Assembly: GCA_011634665.1 (NCBI GenBank)
Contig: WAEK01000046.1
Location: 1-40,436, forward strand
Origin: Mortierella sp. BCC40632
Taxonomy: Eukaryota; Mortierellomycota; Mortierellomycetes; Mortierellales; Mortierellaceae
DNA: 40,436 nt
Direction of reading: 5' to 3'
The notes under the pieces are model-generated. The model ran no database searches, was not told the origin of the DNA, and was given only the letters and a program-made list of their open reading frames with translations. Both the position numbers and the translations under genes were made by a program. Shown here piece by piece: positions 9,660 through 17,549 of the stretch. The first letter of the stretch is position 1. The number at the start of each line of letters is the position of its first letter.

Positions 9660-10320
9660 AATTATATACGCAAGTTTTGTTAATAGATTATATAGTACTA
9701 AAAAGATTAACTAATGAAGAGAAGAATTTTTTTTCTGTTTCACCTCATTTACATGAAGTACTTATAGGTATTATTCTGGGCATGATGTTTCTGTTAAAAG
9801 AAAATCTACTATTCATAATACTTATTTATATTTTGAACAAGGGCTAATACATGAAGCATATATTCTACATTTATATGATTTGTTTAAGATTATTGTTCTT
9901 CAGGGCTCAATATAATGCCCGAAAACCTGATTTTTGGACGACGGTAAAAATATACACTAGAGTATATTTTATTACTAGATATTTACCTTGTTTCAATTAT
10001 TATTGTGATTTATTTTATGTAGATAAAGTTAAGAGAATTCCTTTTGAACATTGGTGAATTATTGACCCTGTAGGTTTAGCATATTGGGCAATGGACGATG
10101 GTAGTATAAAAATCATCTGGATTTTTATACTTTTGTACAGACTCTATACTTTAAGTGAAGTAGAATTATTGATTAAAGTATTGAAAGATAATTTTGATTT
10201 AAATTGTCCTATTCACAAAAGTGGAAATAATTATAGAATCTATATTAAGTCAGATTCGATGGATAAATTTAGATCTCTTTGTTACACCATATTTTCATGA
10301 ATCATTGATGTATAAACTTG
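9660..10320 (+). pseudogene. LAGLIDADG endonuclease relic
   Basis: The readable parts are HLHEVLIGIILGM (9745-9785, first motif region), a middle part with KIYTRVYF, then CFNYYCDLFYVDKVKRIPFEHW. AYWAMDDGS follows (10077-10107, second motif), then LSEVELLIKVLKDNFDLNCPIHKSGNNYRIYIKSDSMDKF. Stops and frame changes separate the blocks. It is clearly paralogous to the relic at 33860-34600 in the cox2 intron. It lies inside the cob intron that starts at 7649. Confidence 0.75.
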
Positions 10321-10379
10321 CAGTTTAATAATATCTTTTTTTTTTTTTTATTAATAAAATAAACACCCCTGTTGGGCCC

Positions 10380-10700
10380 CTCCCCCACATGAGAAGATTC
10401 TCCGAAAATTCTAACGTAAGAGTTATATTTAGACAAGGATCAACTAATGCATCTTATTTATTACATTTGTATGAATTATTTCAAAGATTTTGGTTAGTCC
10501 ACCTACTGTAACCAACATTTTAGATACAAAACAGGTAGAACTAGACATAATCTTAGTTTTTCTACTTTTTAGTTTTTCCATGTTTCAACAAATTATATGA
10601 TTCTTTTTTATGAAAAAAAAAAAAAAAATTCCAGATAATATTGTTGATCTCTTTAACGCCAGTAAGTTTAGCTTATTGATAATGTCCTAGAGAGATAAAT
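10380..10700 (+). pseudogene. second LAGLIDADG scrap
   Basis: NVRVIFRQGSTNASYLLHLY (10410-10470) and PDNIVDLFNASKFSL (10630-10675) match the middle of a LAGLIDADG HEG. No complete motif remains. It follows an AACACCCCTGTTGGGCCCC motif at 10362. Confidence 0.6.
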
Positions 10701-10823
10701 TTATATAGATATATTTGTCAGCAACATCACCCTTAGTACTTTTAAAATAATATAAAAATTGTTTTATAATATAAATAGCATTTATCTTACGTCAAATCGT
10801 CATTTTCTGAGAATAATAATTAT

Positions 10824-12117
10824 AATTAATTACATAATCTATTATATTTTTATCATTTTAATTAAATCATTTAATCCGGATTGTTCTTTTTTTTTTTTTT
10901 ATAAACCCTCGGCCCGCCCGGGGTTTTTTGATACTTGAGAATAAGATTTTTAAAAAAAAAATGATTCTAATATTCTAATTTAAACATTTAATAAATAAAG
11001 GATTGTCAAAAATAAAAAAAAAATTATGAAACGATTTTTTTTTTCAACAAATGCTAAAAGATATAGGTATGTTATATCTAAATTTAGTATTATTTTTTTC
11101 AGGCATGATTACTATTGTATTTTTATATTATAGTAATCCTTACTTTTCTGGCGAGTCTTTTCTATGGGGTAGAAGATGCTGTTTTAATCTCTTTTGTTCC
11201 TATTATTGTTTATTCTGATGTGAAGGCTAATAAGACAAAAATAATTTCTGACAATAAAAGTAAAGCAGGTATTTACCTCTGGACCCACATTAAGTCAAAA
11301 AAAATTTATATTGGTTCTGCAGTAGATTTATCAAAACGATTTAAGAACTACTTAAATGAAAGTCATTTAGAGGGATTTAAAACCGTATATATCTATAATT
11401 CACTACTTAGTCACTCTTATTCTGCATTTTCCTTAGCTATACTTGAATATATTGATATCTCGAGTTTATCTAAAGAAGAAGCACGAAAGTTGATTTTAGA
11501 ACGTGAGCAAATTTATTTGGATCAAATTTTTTCAGTAGATAAAACCCAATACTTATAATATTCTTAAAAAGAAGCAGGTTCTTCGTTAGGTTATAAAACA
11601 CACTGAGGAAACTATTGCCGCCATGAAGAATAGAATTCATAGTACTGAAACAAAGGTTTTACTGAGTGAGATTAATAAAGGTGAGAATAATCCAATGTTT
11701 AATAGATTGGCTGAAAATCATCCAATGTATGGTAAAACTCATTCGGCTGAATCTTTAATAAAAATGAGAGAAGCCAAAAAAGGGGTAGCTAAATCAGAAG
11801 AGCACAAACTAAAAATTAGTGAGCTTTTTGTCTGGTGAGACTAATCCTTTCTTTTGGTAAAAAAAGACATTCCGCAGAGACTCTAACAAAACTAAGTGTT
11901 GCAAAATGGAACTACTATTTATGTTTATGATAGTCAAGGTTCATTAGTAAACAGTTTTAGTTCAGCTAGAAAAGCTGCTGAATATTTTAATTCTACTCAT
12001 TCTACAATTATGAGATATATAAGAAATAATTCATTATTTCAGGATAAATGGTATTTATCTCGTTCCGAAGATTTTTTAATTAGTTCAAACATGGGTTCTT
12101 CAGATTGCGAGAAATAA
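10824..12117 (+). pseudogene. GIY-YIG cassette C with cox1-like leader and N-terminus
   Basis: The leader starts AATTAATTACATAATC (10824) and carries a GC palindrome (10903-10926) and ATTTAATAAATAAAGGATTG near 10988. An ATG at 11026 opens MKRFFFSTNAK followed, after a frameshift, by a cox1-like hydrophobic stretch. The HEG part is well preserved: VPIIVYSDVKANKTKIISDN, GIYLWTH and IYIGSAVDLSKRF (11195-11345), then LILEREQIYLD near 11505. A frameshift near 11525 precedes NUMOD3 repeats (11623-11838). Another near 11840 precedes a NUMOD1-like tail (FSSARKAAEYFNSTHSTIMRYI, 11950-12030). Two or three single-base events would account for its inactivity. Confidence 0.8.
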
Positions 12118-12139
12118 TAAGAATGAATTGTAAATTTTA

Positions 12140-12373
12140 CCTTAGCAGATTCCTACATACGTTTTGATGATGGAAGTTTTACAGGTAGTGGATTAAGAAT
12201 TTTTACAAATTCATTCAGTTCTAAGGATTTAGATTTATTAATAAATGCATTAGAGAAAATTTTTCTATTAAAGCTTTCAAGAAATATTCAGTATAAAGAT
12301 AGATCTCAATATACTTTATATATTACTAAAGCCCAATAACAGTACAGTAAAATATTCCCTGGTTAAAGATCAT
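12140..12373 (+). pseudogene. LAGLIDADG C-terminal half, 5' part of an interrupted relic
   Basis: FDDGSFTGSGLRIFTNSFSS (second LAGLIDADG motif, 12160-12220) is followed by KDLDLLINALEK and a TLYITKAQ strand (near 12310-12335). The frame then runs NSTVKYSLVKDH into 12373. The continuation of this same protein, HMHPDMLYKLG, is found 1.4 kb further on at 13805-13837. The relic is therefore split by an insertion flanked by an 18-bp direct repeat. Confidence 0.7.
12356..12373 (+). repeat. 18-bp direct repeat, left copy
   Basis: TCCCTGGTTAAAGATCAT here and at 13790-13807. The two copies flank a 1.4-kb segment with a GIY-YIG HEG, as expected for a target-site duplication. Confidence 0.85.
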
Positions 12374-12754
12374 TGAGATTTAGTAAATAATTATAAATAA
12401 TAAATTTATTTACTAAAGTTATATAAAAAATCATTCCTTAAATTAATGGCGGTCTTTTATTAAAGAGACTTGACTTAATAAGATACTAATGTTTATTTAA
12501 ATTTTAATTTTCTGCGCTAAAAATTTGACAAAAATATAAAATTTGATAAATATATTAAGAATTTATATTTATGAATTATATGCAAATAACTATTTTTAGT
12601 AAAAAGTTCGAGTCTTACAATAAATAATTTGTATATAATATAAATAAATTCTAACCATAAAGTGTGTCAAATAAATAAGTATATTATCGATTTTAGACGA
12701 AGATAAGTGATTAATAATCACATTGGGAACAAATAGTAATTTTATAAAATAAAC

Positions 12755-13651
12755 ATGAAAAATTCAATTATCTTATTTAATTTTGAAAGATCTGAACAAG
12801 CAGAAATAATTTTGATCTCTGCAATTGTTATTTATTCTAATGCTGAGACAGATAAAGCTTCAATTTTTAGGGAAAATAAAAATAAGACTGGAATATATCT
12901 ATGGACTCACGAATCAGGTAAAAAATATGTTGGTAGGCCATAAAGTAGACGATTATATAAGTATTATTCAGCATATAGTCTAAATAAAGAGAAAACTTAT
13001 ATATAGAGCAATTGGAGTACATGGTCATTCAGCATTTAGTTTATCAATTCTTGAATATATTGATATTTCTAATCTATCCAAAGATGAAATAAAAAAAATT
13101 AATACTTTCTAAAGAACAATATTATATTAATTTAATAAAACCCAAATTCAATTTATTAAATTATGCCGGAAATAATTTAGGATACAAACATAAAGAGGAA
13201 ACATTAGAAAAAATAAGTGGTGAAAATCATCATATGTTTGGAAGAATCGGAAAAGATCATCCTAGATATGGTAACCACATACAGAAGAAACACGATTAGT
13301 TCTTAGTAAAATTAATAAAGAAAGAATTTTCACAGAAGAGCAAAAAAAAAAAAATATAAGTTTAGCTTTTAAAAGGGGAAAAAAAATTGATTACAAGATT
13401 AGGGAGAAATAGCCCAATGTATGGTAAAAACTCATTCTCTAGAGACATTCAAAAATAATGAGTGAAATTAAGCTAAAAAAAAGTATTTGTGTATTCAAAA
13501 GATAATCTTTCTAATGTCTTATTGAAGTTTTCTTCCTATTCAGAGGTTGCTAAACATTTTAATTGTAATCAATCAACAATTTCTAGAAAATATTAATACT
13601 AATAAAATTTTTAAAAAAGAATTTATTCTATCCTCATTTCTTCTTTCTTAA
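12755..13651 (+). pseudogene. GIY-YIG endonuclease inside the 1.4-kb insertion
   Basis: From 12755 the frame gives AIVIYSNAETDKASIFRENKNKTGIYLWTHESGK (in pieces) and KYVGRP, where YVG-S is expected. Shifted frames follow with SAFSLSILEYIDISNLSKDE (13030-13090), LGYKHKEETLEKISGENHHMFG (13175-13245) and a NUMOD1-like end (VFVYSKDNLSN, EVAKHFNCNQSTIS) near 13485-13590. Many indels make it non-functional. About 380 bases before it (12374-12754) show no gene. The part after it ends in a GC-rich stem CTCAGTTCCTCCGGGCTCAG near 13684. Confidence 0.75.
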
Positions 13652-13789
13652 ATTATTATTTATAAGATTTTTTATATAACTTATCTCAGTTCCTCCGGGC
13701 TCAGAATAAGAAAATTTAGCAGGTTTCCAAGACAATCGGTTTAGTTAGCTAGTTAATTTAGTATATATATATGAAAAGTGAATTATAGA

Positions 13790-13855
13790 TCCCTGGTTAA
13801 AGATCATATGCATCCTGACATGTTATATAAACTAGGTCCTAGTTTAGATCAATAA
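13790..13855 (+). pseudogene. 3' end of the interrupted LAGLIDADG relic, with right 18-bp repeat
   Basis: After the right copy of TCCCTGGTTAAAGATCAT (13790-13807) the frame reads SLVKDHMHPDMLYKLGPSLDQ and stops at 13855. HPDMLYKL is the usual C-terminal signature of these HEGs, and it joins the part ending at 12373. Confidence 0.7.
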
Positions 13856-13863
13856 TATTTTTG

Positions 13864-13879
13864 CTACACGAACATGGAT
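13864..13879 (+). CDS. cob: 16-nt cytochrome b micro-exon LHEHG-S
   Basis: CTACACGAACATGGAT encodes LHEHG plus the first base of the next serine codon. Joined to CTAACAACCCACTT at 16336 it restores LHEHGSNNPLGI, a well conserved cytochrome b stretch. The intron before ends in G13863 and the exon ends in T, both as group I splicing requires. Confidence 0.85.
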
Positions 13880-14589
13880 CAAATTTAGGTCCAAAATTTA
13901 TTTTTAAAAATTATAAACATAAAATTAATAAAGATCAAAAAAAACGTGGACTTAAAACTTTATCATTAGCCTTTTCTAAACCTAATGTTAGAGCAATTAA
14001 TAGAATAGGGCCCCACAATGAAGAAATTATATCATTTTTTGTGGGTTCATTATTAGGTGATTGTTCAGGAGAAAGATTAATGAATGGTGGAGTTAGATTT
14101 AAATTCAAACAAAGTGTAGAACATAAAGAATATTTATTTTATTTACACGAATTCTTGTTAAAAAGAGGTTATACTAATAATAACCCTCCAAGATTAATAA
14201 AACAAAAATTAAATAATAATGAATTTGATGCTTATTATTTTAATACTTTCAGTTTTTCTAGTTTATTATGGTTGCATAAATCATTTTATAATAATAAAAG
14301 AAAAGTTATACCAGATAATATTTATGATTTATTAACTCCATTATCTTTAGCTATTTGGATTCAAGATGATGGTACTTGGAAAAATCCTGGGATTAAAATA
14401 GCAACACATAGTTTTACTTTACAAGAAGTTGAATTATTAATATCTGTATTAAAAAATAAATTTAATATTAAATGTACCTATCATACTGTTTATAAAATTA
14501 ATCAACATCAAATTTATATTCATAAAGAATCTGTTGATTTAATTAGAAAATTGACTTTACCTTATTTTCACGAATCTATGCTTTTATAA
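13880..14589 (+). CDS. intact LAGLIDADG homing endonuclease in a cob intron
   Basis: The frame is open from the cob micro-exon through to TAA at 14587-14589, about 240 residues counted from 13861. Translation therefore probably continues from the upstream exon, as is usual for group I intron ORFs. The two dodecapeptide motifs are FFVGSLLGDCSGE (about residues 59-71) and LAIWIQDDGTW (about 163-173), each with the metal-binding aspartates. The C-terminus HESMLL matches the family. Predicted role: cleavage of the intron-less cob allele at this site, possibly with maturase help. A degraded relative occupies the intron at 6440. Confidence 0.9.
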
Positions 14590-15008
14590 ATTAGGCTTCC
14601 CTCTTTAAAACATATAAATTATTACCCCGGGCCGGCCGGGGATTTAATTAATTACATATTCTATTTATCAGAATCATTTTTCTAAGAATTAAACTCAGAT
14701 ATTTGTTCGAGTTCTTCTTTTTAAAATGATTTTTTTAAATCTTATTTAAATATTTAATAAATAAAGGATTATCAAACATAAAAAAAAATATGGTACGATG
14801 GCTTTATTCAACAAAAACTAAGGATATAGAAACTCTATATCTAATTCTTGGATTATTCTCATTTATAATGGGATTATTCTTTACTTTATTCCTTTCTTTC
14901 CCCTCACAAAATCTAGGGGAAGTTTATAGTATTGGAATACTTTTTGTTCCTATAAAAGTTTATTCTAATGCTGAAACAGAGAAATCACGAATTTTGTTAG
15001 ATAATAAA

Positions 15009-15058
15009 GGTAAAGCTCCCCTGGGGGGCTTTACCCCCCCCCCGGGGGAGGTAAAGCT
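15009..15058 (+). repeat. double-hairpin element, 50 bp
   Basis: GGTAAAGCT (15009-15017), arm CCCCTGGGG, inverted GCTTTACC (15028-15035), arm CCCCCCCGGGGGA, GGTAAAGCT (15050-15058). The period of 41 bp shifts the HEG frame at the conserved G-K-A codons before GIY. Confidence 0.85.
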
Positions 15059-15188
15059 GGTATATATCAGTGGACTCATTTAGAAACAGGTAAAATTTAT
15101 GTTGGTTCTGCTGTTAATTTATTTATAAGACTGTTTCAATAATACTATTCTCCTTTACAATTGAAAACAGCAGACAACTATATTAGTA

Positions 15189-15238
15189 GAGCTCCCCAGG
15201 GGGGGGGGCACCCCCCGGGCGGAGCGCCCGGAGGGAGC
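15189..15238 (+). repeat. GC element, type with CGGAGCG loop
   Basis: GAGC at both ends, GCTCCC...GGGAGC outer pairing, an inner CCGGGC / GCCCGG hairpin. It shares about 30 bases with the element at 29915 and interrupts the HEG codons for SRALILHS. Confidence 0.8.
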
Positions 15239-15411
15239 ATTAATACTTCATTCTTATTCTTCATTTAGTTTATCTATTTTAGAGTATATTGATATTTCTA
15301 ATTTATCTAAAGAAGAAACACGTAAAAGAATTCTGGAATGTGAGCAGTCTTATCTTGATAAGATCTTTTAGGAAAATGAACCAAATACATATAATAATAC
15401 ACTTAAAAGAA

Positions 15412-15423
15412 GCGCGCAGCCGG
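15412..15423 (+). repeat. GCGCGCAGCCGG mini-insert
   Basis: Identical to the copy at 8816 and in the same Ala-Gly-Ser codon context of a GIY-YIG HEG. Confidence 0.8.
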
Positions 15424-15787
15424 TTCCTTGCTTGGATTTAATCACCAGAAGAAACTAAACCGAATTGAGTGAAATCAATTTGGTGATAATCATCCGAATT
15501 TTGGTAAAAAACTCGTTCAGCTGAAACTAAATTGAAAATTAGTGAAAGTCATAAAGGTAAAACTATTTCTGATTAAACTAGAGCGAAAATGAGTAAAACT
15601 AAAAAGGTGAAAATCATCCAATGTTTGGGAGAACTGGTGAAGATAATCCAATGTTTGGTAGAACTCTTTCAGCTGAAACTAAAGCTTTAATGAGTAAGGC
15701 TAGAAGAGGAAAAACACATTCTGCAGAAACCAAGGCTAAAATGAGTAAGAAAGTATTTGTTTTTCTAAAGATCTTATATCAAATAAA

Positions 15788-15828
15788 GTTTCTGCCCTTT
15801 CGGGGCGGAAACCCCCGGAGGGAGTTTC
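15788..15828 (+). repeat. double-hairpin element, 41 bp, inverted copy of 5459
   Basis: GTTTC, arm TGCCCTTTCGGGGCG, GAAAC, arm CCCCGGAGGGA, GTTTC. This is base for base the reverse complement of 5459-5499. Confidence 0.9.
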
Positions 15829-16069
15829 TCTATAAAATTTTTGAAAGTCGTATAGAAACTGCGAAATATTTTGATTGTAGCATAAAAACTTTATTATTTA
15901 GATAAAAATATATAATATAAAAATTTATGGTTTTTTCCACGATAATCTCAAACTTTAATGTTATTAGTCTTTTAGGTTTATAATTTATTACAATAAATAG
16001 TCGTAAAGGATAATATCCTTTTAAGATCATGACAATGATCTTTTTTAAATCGTAAGATTTATTAGGCAA

Positions 16070-16210
16070 TACTAGTGAAAACGGTTAATGGCTATTTAGC
16101 AGAAGACCGTCGGTATAACTCAGCCGGGAGGCTGAGGGAAATCGCTACAGACTGGGTCACTGGTAGGTAAAGTAGAACACTTTGCTTAATGTACAGTCGA
16201 AATAATTAAT
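16070..16210 (+). ncRNA. group I intron core (cob), type 2
   Basis: AGTGAAAACGGTTAA, AAGACCGTCGGT, a hairpin CTCAGCC/GGCTGAG, AATCGCTACAGACTGG and AATGTACAGTCG appear in order, as at 6085 and 7240. This core belongs to the intron 13880-16335, which also holds the intact LAGLIDADG ORF and cassette D. Confidence 0.8.
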
Positions 16211-16268
16211 TAAATTTTTAAGTTTCGTCAGGTTATTTTGGGATATAAATTATTTTATTAAAAATAAG

Positions 16269-16323
16269 AAAGGCCTGCCCCCCGGGCGGGCCCTTCCCTG
16301 CGGGAAAGGCCTGATAAGAATTT
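16269..16323 (+). repeat. double-hairpin element, 55 bp, near the intron 3' end
   Basis: AAAGGCCTG is directly repeated (16269-16277, 16315-16323). Between lie a GCCC/GGGC arm, a near-inverted GGGCCCTT and a CCC/GGG arm. It sits 12 bases before the splice site. Confidence 0.75.
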
Positions 16324-16335
16324 AATTATTATTTG

Positions 16336-16729
16336 CTAACAACCCACTTGGAATTACTTCAAATGTAGATAGAATTAGATTCCATCCATACTATAGTTTT
16401 AAAGATTTAGTAGGTGTTTTCGTTTTTTCTTATTTTGCATATTTTGTATTTTTTTAATCCAAATTTCTTTTGGAGAAAGTGATAATTACATTCCTGCAAA
16501 CCCCTCTAGTAACTCCTATTTCTATAGTACCAGAGTTCTATTTGCTTCCATTCTATGCAATTTTAAGATCAATTCCACATAAACTACTTGGTGTAATCGG
16601 TATGGTAGCAGCCATATTAATATTATTAATAGCTCCATTAACTGATACTTCTAGAATTAGATCTATGCAATTCAGACCAATTATGAAATTCTTCTACTGG
16701 TTATTTGTAGTAAATTTCTTAATCCTGGT
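16336..16729 (+). CDS. cob: cytochrome b exon NNPLGI...FLIL with two extra T bases
   Basis: The first part reads [20 protein letters not shown], then [19 protein letters not shown]. The last part, from about 16473, reads [20 protein letters not shown], then [20 protein letters not shown], then three hydrophobic helices ending NFLIL. Between them two single-base shifts are needed, one in the T7 run near 16449-16455 and one in the T4 run near 16468-16471. The joint would then read FFxPNFxGES as in other fungi. The strongly conserved flanks argue for a gene that is or was recently functional. The 3' splice position is set by similarity to the cox2 intron and may be off by a few bases. Confidence 0.85.
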
Positions 16730-17013
16730 TAAAAAGCCCCTTAAAACAGTAATGTTTTTAATGTAAATAGGGTGAATTAAAAAGAACAAGTTTATTAAAT
16801 AAACTCAATTTGCAGCGAAGCTTGATTTGGTATACATTGTTTATTAACAAATGAATCAAGAACGTAACGACTAACAACAGGTGAGTACTACCAACAATAA
16901 TCCTGACACGAGAAACCCTACAACCAGTTAAATTTTACTGGTTGATAACATAGTTCAAGCCCAATGGTGACATTGGGAAGATAGAGTTAAAATACTTTAT
17001 CGATAATAATACT
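16730..17013 (+). ncRNA. group I intron (cob), type 1, no ORF
   Basis: The start TAAAAAGCCCCTTAAAACAG and the blocks AATAGGGTGAATT, TTGCAGCGAAGC, CGTAACGACTAACAAC, ACATAGTTCAAGCC and GGAAGATAGAGTT, then TTATCGATAATAAT, match the cox2 intron at 35118 and the cob intron at 492. The boundary choice 16729/17014 gives the junction FLIL-V-WIGANHPEQP. Confidence 0.8.
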
Positions 17014-17161
17014 GTGGATCGGAGCTAATCATCCAGAACAACCCTTAGTACTGATAGGGCAAATCAGTACAGTTTTCTACTTTGCTTATTTCCTTGTTAT
17101 TTTACCAGGAGTAGGTATTTTAGAAAACACGTTATTCGATTTAGGTACAAAAACTAAATAG
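17014..17161 (+). CDS. cob: cytochrome b terminal exon (first copy of the 3' end)
   Basis: WIGANHPEQPLVLIGQISTV, then FYFAYFLVILPGVGIL and ENTLFDLGTKTK, then TAG at 17159-17161. This is the last transmembrane helix and tail of cytochrome b. AATAACACCCCCC follows at once. The part from LVLIGQ onward is repeated, with many synonymous and a few amino-acid differences, at 19137-19262 behind a LAGLIDADG HEG. Of the two 3' ends, this one is joined to the gene. Confidence 0.9.
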
Positions 17162-17162
17162 A

Positions 17163-17174
17163 ATAACACCCCCC
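17163..17174 (+). terminator. AATAACACCCCCC motif after cob
   Basis: A C-run motif directly behind the cob stop. The same AACACCCCC(C) string follows the second cob 3' end (19259), cox2 (35542) and several relics, so it may mark mRNA 3' processing (inference). Confidence 0.5.
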
Positions 17175-17250
17175 CTCACCTAGGGCCTCTAAGAAAAATA
17201 AATAAGACTATAAGTGACTTTTACAAATAAGACCATTATATGTATAATAA

Positions 17251-17320
17251 GCAGTTATAGGCTAATGGTAAACCAGTGCTTTAAGCAAAATTCCTTTTTC
17301 GATTAAAGGTAACTGCACCA
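17251..17320 (+). tRNA. tRNA-like sequence with apparent encoded CCA
   Basis: GCAGTTA at the 5' end pairs with TAACTGC at the 3' end. CCTTT-TTCGATT-AAAGG is a good T-arm, and the 3' end is followed by ACCA. The D and anticodon region (33 nt) is about six bases short. The best anticodon hairpin, around TGCTTTAAGCA, does not have a seven-base loop. The identity (Lys or Leu-like) cannot be decided. It may be a tRNA relic that gained or lost bases. Confidence 0.5.
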
Positions 17321-17351
17321 GCCTTAGATTATATATAATAATATAATCTTT

Positions 17352-17460
17352 TGGCAACTTTCGGTATATTAGATGATAAGTATGGTCTCTTACAACAAAA
17401 TAATGTTGTTGGTCTCACTATTTTACTATTTTGTGGCTCTTACCGAATAGGGTAACATTA
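17352..17460 (+). other. short conserved unidentified reading frame
   Basis: LATFGILDDKYGLLQQNNVV, continuing GLTILLFCGSYRIG, is open here. A similar peptide (LVTFNILDDEYG..KIFVGLT) is open on the minus strand at about 32490-32600. Conservation of the peptide at two places suggests a gene fragment, but I do not recognise it. Confidence 0.35.
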
Positions 17461-17549
17461 TCTATTTTTATATTCTATAAAGATATAAAAATTTTATTAA
17501 GTAAAATAAAATTGATTAATGGAGATAAAGAAATTAATAATAAATAAAG

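Larger units (their letters stand above)
14637..15905 (+). pseudogene. GIY-YIG cassette D with cox1-like leader and N-terminus
   Basis: The leader starts AATTAATTACATATTC and has ATTTAATAAATAAAGGATT near 14751. The ATG at 14790 opens MVRWLYSTKTKDIETLYLIL, the clearest cox1 N-terminus of the four cassettes, followed by two hydrophobic stretches. Then come VPIKVYSNAETEKSRILLDN (14945-15005) and, after a GC element, WTHLETGKIYVGSAVNL (15075-15120). SFSLSILEYIDISNLSKEE follows (15262-15315), then NUMOD3 repeats (15600-15760) and a tail near 15850. Three GC elements (15009, 15189, 15788) and a mini-insert (15412) break it. It follows the intact LAGLIDADG ORF in the same cob intron, after a CCCCGGGCCGG palindrome at 14624. 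Confidence 0.8.

Noticed and set aside
10050..10060. TGA as tryptophan (for example the FEHW-TGA-IID join, or a cox1 relic near 21240)
   Set aside because: These lie in decayed genes. All conserved tryptophans of nad1, nad4, cox2 and the clean cob exons use TGG, and TGA codons are absent there.
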